Notes: generated by a model not told the origin, from the letters alone. Positions 11,401 through 23,982 are shown, numbered from the stretch's first letter. The stretch: 64,000 nt of DNA from Euonymus europaeus (GCA_963580455.1 OY756963.1:27795555-27859554); one strand, 5' to 3'. Numbers and translations are program-made.

Positions 11401-11627
11401 GTTCATCTGTGATAGCTTTGCTTTTATGTTGGTGCTTGGTGATACAATGGATGTTGCTTTTATTGCTTCACTCTGTCACTTGATTGTTCGTGATGTTAAC
11501 ATGTTTGCAGATTCGGTGTGTGGAAATAGCCATTGTGAACCATTGGTTTGAGAGAGGTTTGAAGCCAATCCGTCATAAGCTAATTTCAGATGCCCAGCTC
11601 TGTGCTAAAGATCCATCTTCTCTGTAA
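8468..11627 (+). CDS. PGPP1: Phosphatidylglycerophosphate phosphatase, PGPP1-like (HAD family), five exons
   Basis: Exons 8468-9134, 9254-9331, 9516-9589, 9662-9769 and 11511-11627 join in frame across GT-AG introns to give 347 aa, close to the length I recall for Arabidopsis PGPP1 (about 340). The enzyme removes phosphate from phosphatidylglycerophosphate to make phosphatidylglycerol, needed for thylakoid membranes. HAD motif I is DKDNTL (nucleophile D183, acid/base D185), motif II lies in FSNSAG, the motif III lysine is in RVKKPAG, and motif IV is GDRPFTDI. About 120 N-terminal residues rich in S, R, H and N look like a plastid transit peptide. The start is the first ATG; an internal ATG before WWPDLKAALG would give a form without the transit peptide. 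The last intron (1,741 bp) holds a large inverted repeat of SINEs. The gene converges with CYP718. No stop or frameshift was found. Confidence 0.9.
10305..10482 (+). mobile_element. Au-like SINE, left-arm copy
   Basis: A tRNA-like head carries an A box in GTTAGATTGGTAGAGTTGC and a B box in GTCATAGTTCAATTTC. The tail GGGATAAAGTCTGCAAACAT, CCCTACCCCGACT, GCGGAAATCTTGTGC and final TTTACCTTTTT follows the order of conserved words in the plant Au SINE family. It is non-coding and depends on LINE machinery. Confidence 0.65.
10580..10795 (-). mobile_element. Second tRNA-derived SINE in the hairpin loop and left arm
   Basis: Minus strand: CTGCAGCTCAATGGTTAGCA gives an A box and TTGTTCAATTCCTGG a B box about 35 bp later, as in tRNA-derived SINE heads. 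A body follows that ends in the 75-bp GTTGACAGCCCCACCCATG unit, then GCTGCATC and an A/T-rich tail. The cloverleaf is not intact, so this is not a tRNA gene. Confidence 0.5.
10984..11150 (-). mobile_element. Au-like SINE, right-arm copy
   Basis: Reverse-complement partner of the SINE at 10305-10482 with the same A box, B box, GATAAAATCTGCAAACACC and CCTACCCCGACT words. Because flanking non-SINE sequence is inverted too, the pair probably arose by inverted duplication, not by two independent insertions. Confidence 0.65.
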
Positions 11628-12621
11628 GAATTTTGTTGTTGCAAAGTGATTATAGTTGTAACTATCAACTAAATTATGGTTACCACTATAGGGAACTGAA
11701 CAGGCATTTATTTATTTTACTGATCAATGTCTCTTAGATTCAATAAAATTAACTAACATTTTGGACTGAAATGCTCACTAAGAGTGGAGAAAGCCACTCA
11801 ATGTTCCATTGGTGGTGTTGTCCTCCTGCTATGTTTGATGGCAGGGTATAGTTGTTATTACCCTAAAATCAAACTTAGAAGTTAGAATGACTGTCGGTGC
11901 TATGAAGTAGTTACACCCATATGTTTATCCTTGCATTAAATGGAATCTATATGTTTTGAGCGTCATGAAAACAATTTTCCAGAATGAGACTTATTCTTTG
12001 TTCTTATGCTTAACTAAATCTGCATCATCTTGTGAATATGCTCATTATGGAATGTAGTGCCAGAAAAATCTTGTTGGTTAACAACTCTGAAGTTTTTGTT
12101 TTTATTTTTTTTTAATTTTAAAATCTGAATTCCTTCAGCCATGCTTCTAACTTGAGCAGAATCACTAGTTGAAGTAGTCAAGCTCCTCAATGTTGTATTT
12201 ATTGACAATGGTGTGTATCCCCAACCATGTTGAATAATCCAAAAAAGTTATGATTCTACTCCCATCAACACACTGGAGAGGTAAATATCAGATGAATATA
12301 GCTTCTTGGTGTGTTTGTGTTTTTATGTCTGCATCAGACTTGCCATGAACATATGTTATTCTTTGCTGGATAGCACCTAAATTTTACACAATATTTCTTG
12401 CCAAATTGTGTTTCAGTTAGTAACAAATATGCTGAATGGGTAGCCTATTGTAGACGTGCCTTTTCCTTTGACTAATCTCCTGAACTCTTTGCTCTTAATG
12501 TGGAGATGTACATCATTGTAGAGTTTTCATATTTGAATTGGATGGCAGTATTATCTGAAGAACTGCTTAGTAGAAGATCTGTAGGTAGAGAGTGTGTAAA
12601 AGAGAAATGTGTCAAATATTA
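11628..12621. other. Spacer between convergent PGPP1 and CYP718
   Basis: No gene found. It must hold both 3' ends and polyadenylation regions. Small open frames here have no recognisable content. Confidence 0.55.
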
Positions 12622-14240
<1,619 letters not shown>

Positions 14241-15780
14241 CTTTATGAATGTGCGTTGAAGGAAGGTACCGATTAAGAAGTTGGTTGCTAGAATATGTTG
14301 TTTTGGTCTTGTAATCCGGTGACTAGGGTTGAGATTTATGCATAGATTTGGAATGAAGATGCTTATTTTAAAGCGGAAAGAATGTTAATATTTGTGTAAA
14401 GTCAAAGCCAATCTTATAGGAGCATGATGGAAGAGCTGAGTTTGAGTGAAGAATGGCTCCATCTTACAGCGATGTTGGCGGACTGTGCATGTGAGCACAG
14501 CCTTAAGACTCAGTGGTGATATTTTGATGGCCGACCTAGGAGATTGTAATAGAAAGCATTATGTTGAGCTGTCCAGGTTCTTTGTTTAGAGTTTCATATT
14601 GTCATGGTCATGGGTATCCCTAAAAATCTGCCGTGATTCATTTCTTTTATAGGAAGTCAAAAGTTTATTCAGAAATGGAGTATTTTCTTTGTTGATGGCA
14701 AAAGGTCTTATCACAGGAGCAGCCATGTTGATTAGGCAGCAAGATTTGTGGATCTGCATTCTGAACCGCCACCGCTGGAGTATCCAAGTACTCCCCCCTT
14801 CCCAACAGATGAGTAGTTCATTCATACATATCTTTGCAAACAATCGAAGTATCAAAGTCATGGCTGTTTGATGAATAACTTCAGCCTTACGATGAGGTGG
14901 ATAGAAGTCAAGCCCACATTCGATATAGCCCACAACTTAATATAATATCAAATCGTTTGCTTCAGGTCAAAGCTCGCACTTGTATGTCTTTTTAGGTCCA
15001 TGTCCTCGTCTTGGCTTGAAAAATCGATCATATTGTGTTGGTAGAAGTTTCCTCCGTATATATTGCAACAACCTCTCTCACTTTTTTGATGTGAGATCTT
15101 ATCATTTTAACTCCCTATTAAAGAGCTCGCACATCCTCGATTAGTAGCCGACTTGCATAGCCTTTTTTTTCTTCAATTAGACATTGGGTCAAATTGTCTA
15201 TTCCGCTTGTGGTCCAGAACTATATAGACGACTCTTAATAAAAATATCAATGATGAAAACCTTAAGCCTTCCGACGAGGTGGAGAGAATCCTAGCTCAAA
15301 TTCAACATAGTCCACAACCTAACACAATATGATATTGTCCGCTTCAATCCAAAACTCGCACTAATTTGCTCTTTCAAGTGCAAGTTGTCGCTTGGGCCAA
15401 GAAAATCAATCATATTATGTTAGGAGTTTTCTCCTTATATACTGCCACAACCTCTCCCACTTCTTTGATGTGAGATCTTATCATTGTTCCTGGACAAAAT
15501 AAATAAATAAATAAATCATAAATCAAAGAATTTTTAGTTTGATAATCAATTCGGTTTTCAAAATTTTGATTATAACCAACTCCAAGGTTCTCATACGAGA
15601 AAAGTAATTCAAAAAAAATAGTGACAACGCAATGATTGCCAATTGATGCAAACCAAACCGTCCAATGTGTCTAGACCGTGTAAATTAATTAACTATTATC
15701 AAAATAATTTATGTCAAATGACACAACAAATATCGGCAACTTTTTTTTTAAGTGTTAAATAGTCTTCCATTGCCACAGCC
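14241..15780. other. Gene-free region upstream of CYP718
   Basis: The first few hundred bases should include the CYP718 promoter; no element could be assigned with confidence. The rest holds the diverged repeat pair listed separately. The small open frames have no recognisable domain. Confidence 0.5.
14880..15495. repeat. Two diverged direct copies of a roughly 230-bp unit
   Basis: About 14885-15115 and 15266-15485 share GCCTTMCGAYGAGGTGGA, TAGYCCACAACYTAA, AATCRATCATATTRTGTT and end in CTTTTTTGATGTGAGATCTT / CTTCTTTGATGTGAGATCTT. Identity is perhaps 75-80%. The shared end GATGTGAGATCTTATCATT is a word often seen at plant repeat borders. No coding capacity. Confidence 0.65.
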
Positions 15781-15902
15781 AGGGGTCATCATTTGGCCCG
15801 TGAGCCTTGACCTGGCCAGGCCCGCAGGCCAAAGCCTAGCTTGAGCCCAAAATTACTTCGAGCTTGGGCAGCCCAATCCCAGGCCTCAGGCTGGCTGATT
15901 GG
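15781..15902. repeat. GGCC-rich dispersed repeat, copy 2
   Basis: Short GC-rich island (GGCCCGTGAGCC, CCAGGCCCGCAGGCC) of the same character as 8215-8412, too short and diverged to align by eye over its whole length. Confidence 0.45.
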
Positions 15903-15999
15903 GATAGTATTTTGCATATTTTTGTGGAGTTTTGAAAGTAAAAGGTTGAGTTTCAATGCTTAAAAATCACATTTTAGGTTTGAGTTGTCAAAATTTGTG

Positions 16000-17448
16000 T
16001 TAATGAGCTAATGCAAAATTTAACACTTTGACATAATCACTTTAAGTGTTTTGTAGTGGTTCAAGTTGGTTTGGTAGCTTAGAGATATGAAATCCAAGTT
16101 TTGGGCATAATGGTTAGAAGTTGTGGAAATGTTCTCTTAAGCGTTTGAGTTTTAATGTGCCGGATTTGGTTCTATCAACCTAAAAATGTATGTTTCAGTC
16201 ATTTATGTCTTGTTTGAATGATTTTTGTGGGCTCCAGATTGATTGAGATTGAATATGGAAGAAAAGACATAAAAGAGCTACAAAATTGGACTTTATTGTC
16301 AACCGCCCAGATACGTATTAGAAGGCGTCTGAACGCTTCAAGAAGAAAGTTGAACAAAGCTGTTTTCAAGCATCTTCGTTCGGACGGACAAAGGGGAAAG
16401 TCAAAACTGTCACTGAACAATTTGCACAATAATTTTTGGGTCGACTTTTGAAGGTAAAATGATCGAATTTGAAGAAACTTTCTTCTAAAAAGTTGAAGTA
16501 GACATCTAGATCTTTCCAACGAGTACTCATACGTATAAATCCATTGAGAATTGAAGTATGTGGAGCAAAAACAAGTTGCTATCTTGAAGAGTTCTAGTAA
16601 TTTTGGGTTTTATTAATTTTACTCAATGCTTGAAGGGCAAACTTGTCTAATTGCTTTCTTTGACCAATGAGACTTATTTGTAATGGATTAGAATGATCTT
16701 TTAACACATGTATTAGGAAGACCCCATTCTTGTAACAACTCTCATTTTGGCCGAATTTTATACATTTACTCTAGGTTGGTTTTCATTCTCTTACTTTGTT
16801 CTTCACTTTGGTTCTTGCTTGGAGTTCGAAAATCACTCTCTTGAAGATTTGTAGGAGTTTTGGGGACCGAACCAACTAGAAGAATTTTTTTCCTCCTTGT
16901 AGAGCTTGAGAAGAGCCCAAGTTCGATTAGCCTCAATTTCTATTTGTAGATTGGAAGGCCAATTGGCCTTAACATTCCACATTGGATTTAATTTTTAAAC
17001 TTCTTTTACTTATTGTTATTTCATTTTGTTATCGCATTTGGATTCATAGTTTTAGTTTAATCTACTTGAACATTTTTCATTTCGATTTAGTTTGTGCTTG
17101 AATGTTCTATGTTATGCTTTGCATTTTATTATGTTGTGTTTAATTCCATTTCAATTTTCTACAATAGTATAATATTTACTTCTCATTTTTCATATTAGAG
17201 TTTAGTTCAATTAATAACCCCAAGAGGGAAAACTGAATCTAACCAATGGTTAGTGCAATTTTTCCATCACTTGCATTGTGAATACCATATTTAGTTAAGT
17301 AATTAGGTTAATAATTCATAGACCCAAGCTGAAACCAAAAGTCTTTGTGAGATGATTTGGGATTCACTCCTATTATTACTTTGACAAACCTGCACATGAG
17401 AAAGCGTAAATCCACTTACCTATTTTGGGCGACAAGTCTAAGCCAAAC

Positions 17449-17450
<2 letters not shown>
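16000..17450 (+). mobile_element. Probable long-LTR or retrotransposon remnant
   Basis: About 1.4 kb of non-coding sequence with features usual in long plant gypsy LTRs: text similar in style to the other Tat-type LTRs in the window, a run of short T-rich motifs, and no coding potential beyond a 77-residue frame at 16218-16451 that I do not believe. No TG...CA pair or TSD could be fixed, so this is a weak call. Confidence 0.35.
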
Positions 17451-17481
<31 letters not shown>

Positions 17482-17500
17482 GAGATATATATATATATAT
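17450..17500. repeat. Compound (CT)n(CA)n(TA)n microsatellite
   Basis: Consecutive CT, CA and TA dinucleotide runs, directly before GGCC-repeat copy 3. Confidence 0.9.
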
Positions 17501-17529
17501 TCTAATAAATTATATATGATTAATATTAG

Positions 17530-17705
17530 TAATTAGACCCAAGCTCAAAGGCCAAAACCCGAGGTCCGATTTATTAGCCCGAGTTTCTTGGGCTCGAGCC
17601 GGGCTTGGGTTTATCAAATTTTCCTAGGCCTGAAGCCTGAAGAGGGTTCTTGGGGTTGGGTCTAGCCTACAATTTTTGGGCCGTCTAGGCCGATGTCGAC
17701 CCTTA
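17530..17705. repeat. GGCCCGA-rich dispersed repeat, copy 3
   Basis: Shares with 8215-8412 the ordered words CCCGAGGTCCGATTTATTAG, GCCCGAGTTTCTTGGGC, TTATCAAATTTTCCTAGGCC, and a preceding TA-rich tract. It is the clearest sibling of copy 1. Confidence 0.6.
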
Positions 17706-17864
17706 GCCACAACACTAATGAATAGTAATAGTGATCGATAGATACACTTAGGAGCCAAAAAAAATCATTAAAAAGGGATAAGATTCAAAATAGCCTATGT
17801 GTTTTTAAAAAAGAGTCAAATTAAGCTTTTCAATTTTTTTTGGGGTTAAAATTGATGTACTTTG

Positions 17865-18055
17865 CATGTGGTGTTAAATATGGGTCCCCATTCGGCCCAG
17901 CCCGAGCACGAATATACCTTGGGTCTAGGTAGCCTGACCCTAATGCTGGGGTGGGCCTGGGCTCTATTTTTTGGGCTGCGTTCGATCCAAGGCCCGACTA
18001 TTTCGGGCCTATTCGGGCTAACCCGAGCCCAAAAGTCCGGCCAGACCTAAGCCTA
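17865..18055. repeat. GGCC-rich dispersed repeat, copy 4
   Basis: GC-rich island with GGCCCAGCCCGAGC, GGGCCTATTCGGGC and CCCGAGCCCAAAAG words. An open frame of 62 codons across it is a by-product of its composition. Confidence 0.5.
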
Positions 18056-18413
18056 AAAATTCAGCTACACTCTTCACTATAGAGTTGCACCTACACAAGA
18101 CAGCACTGCACAAGTCCTTTCATATCTCACCTCTAATTCACAAAACAATCACAACTATAGAGACATAGGATGATAGGAATGCAAAATCATTCATAGAATT
18201 ACTGTCCATAGACCAAAACCATAGACTTCACACTTTTTAATAGTCATTGTGACACTAATTCACAGTCCACAACTCTATAGACACAGAGAAATTCAAATCG
18301 TTGCCTACTTCCTACTTATTAGCAGCCTAACCTTGTGCCCTAGTTGAAGAAACTAAGTAAAATTGAAGGAAAAAAAGTTGCCTACCATTGTCAATTTATT
18401 CGTTGCTAGTTGT

Positions 18414-18616
18414 TGTTAGGATTGTTAGTATTAGTATCCCTAGATTGTAGGGATTAAATAAGACTGTTTCGTTCCAGTATTTCTCAGGTTGTTAGCTAGG
18501 CTGATTCTTAGCTGATACTTCATTAGTTTTGTTTCCTTGCATGTAAGGCTATTTAAGCCAAGCTTTTGCTAATGAATAAATCAAGTGATTATCATAATAA
18601 TTCTTCATTGTTTACA
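18414..18616 (+). repeat. 5' LTR of the copia element
   Basis: 203 bp, TGTTAGGATTGTTAGTATTA to CATTGTTTACA, matching the 3' LTR at about 95%. Confidence 0.93.
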
Positions 18617-18618
18617 TC

Positions 18619-18630
18619 TGGTATTGGAGC
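18619..18630 (+). other. Primer-binding site, initiator-Met tRNA type
   Basis: TGGTATTGGAGC, two bases after the 5' LTR, against the usual plant copia TGGTATCAGAGC. Confidence 0.85.
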
Positions 18631-18663
18631 ATAACATTGTCATTGTAGTTTCTCTAATCTACA

Positions 18664-19455
18664 ATGACCTCAGAAAATCATTCTTTTGTCCAGCCTACCA
18701 TCCCACGCTTTGATGGTCATTACAACCATTGGAGCATGTTGATGAAAATTTTTCTCAGATCAAAAGAATATTGGGAGTCGGTAAACAAGCTATCTCGAGC
18801 CTGTAACTGGAGTCACTTTAATTGAAGCTCAGTCCAAGATTCTTGATGAACAGAAGCTAAAAGATCTGAAGACCAAGAATTACCTGTCAAGCTATTGACA
18901 GGTCTATACTTGAGACAATTCTCCAAAAGGACACAACAAAACAAATCTGGGATTCAATGAAGTGAAAATATCAAGGTATGGTTAGGGTGAAACGTGTTGT
19001 TCTACAAGCTCTTTGTAAAGAGTTTGAAATCCTGCAGATTAAAGAAGGTGAAGCTGTCAATGAGTATTTTGGGAAGACACACATAATTTTCAACAAGATG
19101 AGAATTCATGGTGAACAAATGAGTGATGTTGTTGTCCTTGAGAAAATTCTGAGGTCCATGACATCCAAATATGACTATTTGGTGTGTTCCATTGAAGAAT
19201 GGAAGGAGCTGGATAACTACTCACTAGATGAATTGCAAAGCTCTCTTCCTGTTCATGAGCAAAGAATGTCAAGACATTTGGTGGAAAAGCAGGCACTGAA
19301 AACTACCACTCAGAGGACATTCTCTCCAAGCAAAGGAAGGGGACGTAGTGGCTTTCGTGGACGAGGTAGGGGACGCATCTCATATCCAAGATCACAAATA
19401 ACAGACAAAAAAAGCATTGAGTGTTACAGTTGTCACAAGCTGGGGCATTTTCAGT
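18664..19455 (+). pseudogene. Copia gag with CCHC zinc knuckle (broken)
   Basis: The frame starts at the ATG after the primer-binding site with the usual copia Gag beginning (VQPTIPRFDGHYNHWSMLMK), but stops and frameshifts occur between about 18800 and 18975. The second half is open from 18978: UBN2-type core (FEILQIKEGEAVNEYFGK), an arginine/glycine-rich stretch (RGRSGFRGRGRGR) and the zinc knuckle CYSCHKLGHF at about 19422-19451. The knuckle's last cysteine is lost because the internal deletion cuts in at that point. Gag would form the particle and bind RNA. Confidence 0.85.
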
Positions 19456-19824
19456 ACACCCCAATAGAATGGGGTTGTCGAGAGAAAGAATCGCACCATT
19501 TTAAATATGGTACGTAGCATGCTTTCACAGAAAGGGGTGCCAAAATCTTTTTGGGCAGAAGTAGTACAATGGAGTGTTCATGTGCTCAATAGATGTCCCA
19601 CGTTTTCCATAAAACATATGACACCCGAAAAAGCCTGGAGTGGTCACAAGCCTAATGTTGATCATTTCAAAATATTTGGAAGCATAGCATATGCTCACAT
19701 TCCGAATGAAAGGCGAAAAAAATTGGATGATGAAAGCACAAAGTGTGTGATGATGGGAGTAAGTGAAGAATCGAAGGCCTACAAGCTATATAATCCATTA
19801 ACACAAAAAGTCATCATCAGCTGA
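19456..19824 (+). pseudogene. C-terminal end of copia integrase
   Basis: Right after the zinc knuckle the sequence jumps to the region following the integrase catalytic core (a degenerate NG-V-ERKNRTI-type segment), then frame 19507-19824: MVRSMLSQKGVPKSFWAEVV, RCPTFSIKHMTPEKAWSG, FKIFGSIAYAHIP. The HHCC zinc domain, the DDE core and the protease are absent. The junction contains CAGTACACC, a word that fits both sides, suggesting deletion by recombination at short homology. Confidence 0.85.
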
Positions 19825-19943
19825 GATGTTACTTGTGATGAAGACAACAGCTGGAACTGGGGTGGCACAGAGTCTAAAACAATTCCTGCTGAAATAGATT
19901 TATACTCAATTGATGACAGTAAAGAAAACCGTCAGCTGATTAG

Positions 19944-21546
19944 ATGAATGATTATGTAAGTGGATTAGCTGTTGTAGAAGATTTATCTTATTATGCTTTG
20001 TATGCAGACAGTGATCCCATTAAGTTTGAAGAAGTTGTGAGAGACAAGAAATGGGAGAATGCTATGAATGTTGAACTGGAAGCAATTGAAAAAAATAACA
20101 CATGGGACCTGACTGAACTTCCAAAAGGAGAAAAATCCATTGGGGTCAAATGGATATTCAAGACAAAACTCAATGAGAAATGAGAGGTTGAAAAGTACAA
20201 AGCCGGGTTGGTGGCTAAGGGATATGCTCAAGAATATGTGATTGACTACTCTGAAGTGTTTGCACCTGTGGCAAGGCTTGACACTATACTATTAGTCATC
20301 TCTTTAGCAGCACATAATGCATGGGATATACATCAACTAGATGTAAAATCAGCATTCTTGCATGGTGAACTAGGCGAGCAAATGTTTGTCAATATCAACC
20401 TCCAGGGTATGAGAAGAACACAAGGTTTATAAGCTAAGAAAGGCCTTGTATGGCTTGAAGCAGGCACCATGAGCATGGTACAGCAGAATCGATCCATTCT
20501 TCTCAAAAGTAGGCTTTCAAAAGTGTCCTTATGAACACACTCTATACATCAAAATTGCAAATGGAGATAAACTTCTAATCGTATGCTTGTATGTAGATGA
20601 CCTAATCTATATAGGGAATGATCCTAGTATGTTTACTGAGTTCAAAGAAGCTATGATGCATGAATTTGACATGACTGATCTTGGAAGGATGCGCTATTTC
20701 CTTGGTATTGAAGTAATGCAATTAGACACTGGAATCTTTATCACACAAAGGAAGTATGCTCATAAACTACTTGAAAGATTTCAAATGACAGCTTGCCATC
20801 CAGTTCAAACTCCAATTGTTCCTGGTGCAAAGCTTACTAAGGATTCAAACGGAGTAAAAGTTTACAGTACACTCTATAAACAAGTAGTTGGGAGTTTGAT
20901 GTACTTATCAACTACTAGACCTGACATGATGTATTCAATCAGTGTCATTAGCCGATTCATGGAAGCCCCAAAAGAAACTAATTTTCAAGCTGCAAAAAGA
21001 ATTCTCATATTCTTAAAAGGAACTCTTGATCATGGCATATTTTACAAGATAGGAAGCAGTGGCAAGCTTGTTAGCTTTAGTGACAGTAATTATGCAGGAG
21101 ATATAGAAGACAGAAAAAGCACATTAGGTTATGTTTTCTTATTCAGTTCAGGAGCTATTTCGTGGTGCTCAAAGAAACAACAGGTTGTAACCTTGTCCAC
21201 AACAGAAGCTGAGTTCATAGCAGCAACTTTGTGTGCATGTCAAGGAATTTGGTTGAAAAGAATTTTCAAAGAGTTAGAATTTCATGAAGATCAGCCTATG
21301 ATTATCTACTGCGATAACAGTTCAACTATTAAGCTTTCGAAGAATCCAGTTTTACACGGTAGAAGCAAACACATTGATGTTCGATTCCACTTTCTGCGTG
21401 ATCTCACAAAGGAAGGAGTGATTGAATTAGTGTATTGCCAGAGTGAAGAGCATCTGACAGACATCATGACTAAACCATTGAAGAAAGAAGCATTCACCAA
21501 GCTGCGAAAGTTACTCGGAGTTTGTTCAAGCACCGATATAAACTGA
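19944..21546 (+). pseudogene. Copia reverse transcriptase and RNase H
   Basis: The RT begins with WENAMNVELEAIEKNNTWDL and GVKWIFKTKLNEK, then a TGA at about 20181, GYAQEYVIDYSEVFAPVARL and LDVKSAFLHGEL. A frameshift lies near 20410. The open 319-residue frame 20587-21546 starts with the active site YVDD (20590-20601) and runs through RNase H (ISWCSKKQQVVTLSTTEAEF, IYCDNSSTIKLSKNPVLHGR, SKHIDVRFHFLRD) to the usual C-terminus. The RNase H half is intact; the RT half is not. Confidence 0.92.
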
Positions 21547-21560
21547 AGAATCCCATTCAG

Positions 21561-21574
21561 TTTAAGGGAGGGAA
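21561..21574 (+). other. Polypurine tract of the copia element
   Basis: TTTAAGGGAGGGAA immediately before the 3' LTR; site for plus-strand DNA priming. Confidence 0.85.
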
Positions 21575-21777
21575 TGTTAGGATTGTTAGTATTAATATCC
21601 CTAGATTGTAGGGATTAAATAAGACTGTTTCTTTCCAATATTTCTCAGGTTGTTAGCTGGGCTGATTCTCAACTGATATTTCGTTAGTTTTGTTTCCTTG
21701 CATGTAAGGCTATTTAAGCCAAGCTTTTGCTAATGAATAAATCAAGTGATTATCGTAATAATTCTTCATTGTATACA
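21575..21777 (+). repeat. 3' LTR of the copia element
   Basis: 203 bp, TGTTAGG to TATACA, followed by the TSD copy GTTGC. Confidence 0.93.
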
Positions 21778-21875
21778 GTTGCTACGGTGCTACCGCCTAC
21801 CAATTTGACTGTTCTTTCAACTCCTCAAGACTTTGTCACTTTGTCAAACTGTCACTTTTAATTAGTGAAGTGGAA

Positions 21876-21992
21876 ATGGAAATGGAACGGAGGAGTTCGC
21901 TTTCGAGGAGGAACTCTTCGAAGAAGAGTCCAAGGGGAATGAAGAGTTCTGGATTGTTATCTTCTCATTTGGATAAATTCTCCAATGATCAG
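21876..21992 (+). other. Possible first exon of an unknown gene
   Basis: ATG in context AAATGGAAATGG opens 39 codons rich in S, R and K (RRSSLSRRNSSKKSPRG) and ends in CAG|GTTGGT, a usable splice donor. No continuing exon could be found; the Helitron end lies 280 bp downstream. It may be a captured or orphan exon, or chance. Confidence 0.25.
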
Positions 21993-22079
21993 GTTGGTGA
22001 CAATTGATGATTTTATTGTAGAGTAGAACATCTCATAGCTTTAATTTAGATTGGATTTAATATTTAATATGTACATTTT

Positions 22080-22271
22080 AAGTAATGGGGAACTATGAAT
22101 TTTGTTTTTTTTTTTTTATTATTATCATAGAGATATCCAACTCATGATATCCAATTACCATGCGTTTAACAAATACAATTTCGTTGACATAATTAAAAAT
22201 AATGTTGTTTCTAAATTGATCAAATCTGTCACAATATTATAATCCTGCCGCGATGCGCGGGTCCACACTAG
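22080..22271 (+). mobile_element. Helitron 3' end
   Basis: At 22248-22271 the sequence has a short GC hairpin (CCGCGATGCGCGG), about ten bases later CTAG, then T in the flank. A GC hairpin just upstream of a terminal CTRR is the diagnostic 3' end of a Helitron. Helitrons move by rolling-circle replication and end without TIRs or TSDs. The 5' TC end was not found, so the left limit here is arbitrary; the element is a short non-autonomous copy with no Rep/helicase coding. Confidence 0.7.
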
Positions 22272-22274
22272 TTT

Positions 22275-23980
22275 TATGTTAAAATTACATGACAGATATA
22301 CTTGACGTTAGCCAATAAAATTTAAATATGTATTAAATTTTTATTCTATATAGTAGAGTGTTTCAGTTAACCTAAATTAATTAGTGCAATTAAAAACTTT
22401 TTTAAAAAACGTGGATCCAGATCAACACCTATTTCTTAAAATCCCTGTCGGCTCTTTTTTCGATATAGCTAGCTTCTGTTTGATCTTCGAACCGCTTGAA
22501 TCTTTTAATTAGAAAAATGTTACGTAGTTCAATTTTTGGTGTCCCAACAGAGTTCAAGTCTATATATATGACATACCATGTAAGCTTGCTTAGTTAGATC
22601 AATTTTGAAAATAAAAAAAATCTTATAATCTCTCTCTAATTTATTTTTGACATTTAATTTTGTTAGATTTATTTTATTTTCTATTTAATGTTTACCACAT
22701 TTTTTTGTTTATTTTTCTATTTTCAGTTTTTTGTTTATTTTATTTTTTTTGTTAGAGAAAATGCAATGATAAGAAGTTAATGAGGGAGTATAATGTATGA
22801 AAATGTGTTTTTGTGGCTGTTTTGAAAAAGGTGTTAGGTTAATGTGATTGAGTATATGACTTTTTGATAATAAAGATAAGACTTAATCTTTATTTTAGAT
22901 TTTAATGGAGAGATGATAGAAAATTGAATGTTAATGACTTGATTTTTGGAAAATATAAAACAAATGAAAACCCATGAATTTTGTTCAAACAGTTCGCCTG
23001 GGGATATTAAAAAATTGGTCAAGGAGTTCTGACAGACACAGATGAAATGGACAGGCTTTTGGTGTATTCCACTCCGCTCCTCCTTGGTATAACATTTGAT
23101 ACCTTCACCTACTTCCCTGTCAAGTTCATTTATGTTTTCATTGAGCCAGCATTTTGCAACATTGCAGAATTTAATTCCGGGTCCCCTTTATCTAATGCAT
23201 GCCGGGTTTTTTTACTTCAATTTCATTATCATTCACTACATAGATGAACAATTCATTACTGTGGGCAAATCCGGAGGAAGGAAGTCTTGGTATCGAGAGC
23301 TAGAGGTGAAATATACACGCAGGCTACCTCTGTTGTGACCAGCTGAGTCTTTCAAGCTTCATTGACCATCATCTTCTGAATACTTAATTTGGAACAACCG
23401 ATATGGGACCTTAATTAGAGTTTATGGTTGCACCAGCAAGCCCAACCACATGTCAGAAATAAAGTGATCAACTATATAATTGTTTTAACGTCACATTGAA
23501 ACTTTACAGTGTGCATGTGCCAATGCCTTTTTTCTTTTATATAATCAAAAGTTCAAAACTAATAAATCCACCACCGTAAGAATGATTTTTAAATTTTTTT
23601 TACATCACAATCAAAATGGAAGACGAGCTAGCATACATTACAATGCGTGTTTAATTTCTTTGTTCTCAAGTCTCTTAACATTCAAATCTGCATTAATCCT
23701 CCAGAGATTAGCTAGATCCTCTCAAGTTCTCAGCATGATTTTAAGGAGCTAGGCATTCAAAAGATAAGAGTCTGGTAATGATGGCCACCCATACCCGGTA
23801 ATTAACCCAAACAAAACTATATAAGAAAGTAAAAAATTTGTATAAGATGACAGACATGCATGAGACGCTACTAGCTAGCAGCAATATTGGTAGCTAGGTA
23901 GGGATTCGATAAAGTTCATGTGTAGAGTGTATATCTCGACTATGGCATTATTACTACAGTGCGGGGTAATTAATAGGACA
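22275..23980. other. Gene-free region upstream of PDF1
   Basis: AT-rich with long T runs (22390-22760). Open frames at 23047-23338 show no domain I recognise. The last few hundred bases should hold the PDF1 promoter. Confidence 0.5.
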
Positions 23981-23982
23981 TA

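Larger units (their letters stand above)
18414..21777 (+). mobile_element. Ty1/copia retrotransposon with both LTRs and an internal deletion
   Basis: Two 203-bp LTRs (18414-18616, 21575-21777) begin TGTTAGG and end in ACA. A primer-binding site for initiator-Met tRNA follows the left LTR and a purine tract (AAGGGAGGGAA) precedes the right one. Flanking GTTGT (18409-18413) and GTTGC (21778-21782) are a target-site duplication with one change. Between them lie gag, the C-terminal end of integrase, reverse transcriptase and RNase H in the copia order. Protease and the integrase core are missing. I count about 10 differences between the LTRs (about 5%), which points to an insertion a few million years old under usual plant rates. 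Confidence 0.93.

Noticed and set aside
12014..12208. 64-codon frame between PGPP1 and CYP718
   Set aside because: Lys/Asn-rich from a T-tract on the other strand; no homology recognised.
14586..14933. 115-codon minus-strand frame upstream of CYP718
   Set aside because: No domain, no splice or promoter context, and it runs into the diverged repeat pair.
16218..16451. 77-codon basic frame
   Set aside because: Lies in LTR-like sequence; composition only, no recognised domain.
23047..23338. Coding exon upstream of PDF1
   Set aside because: Two overlapping frames with no recognisable domain and no convincing splice sites or partner exon.
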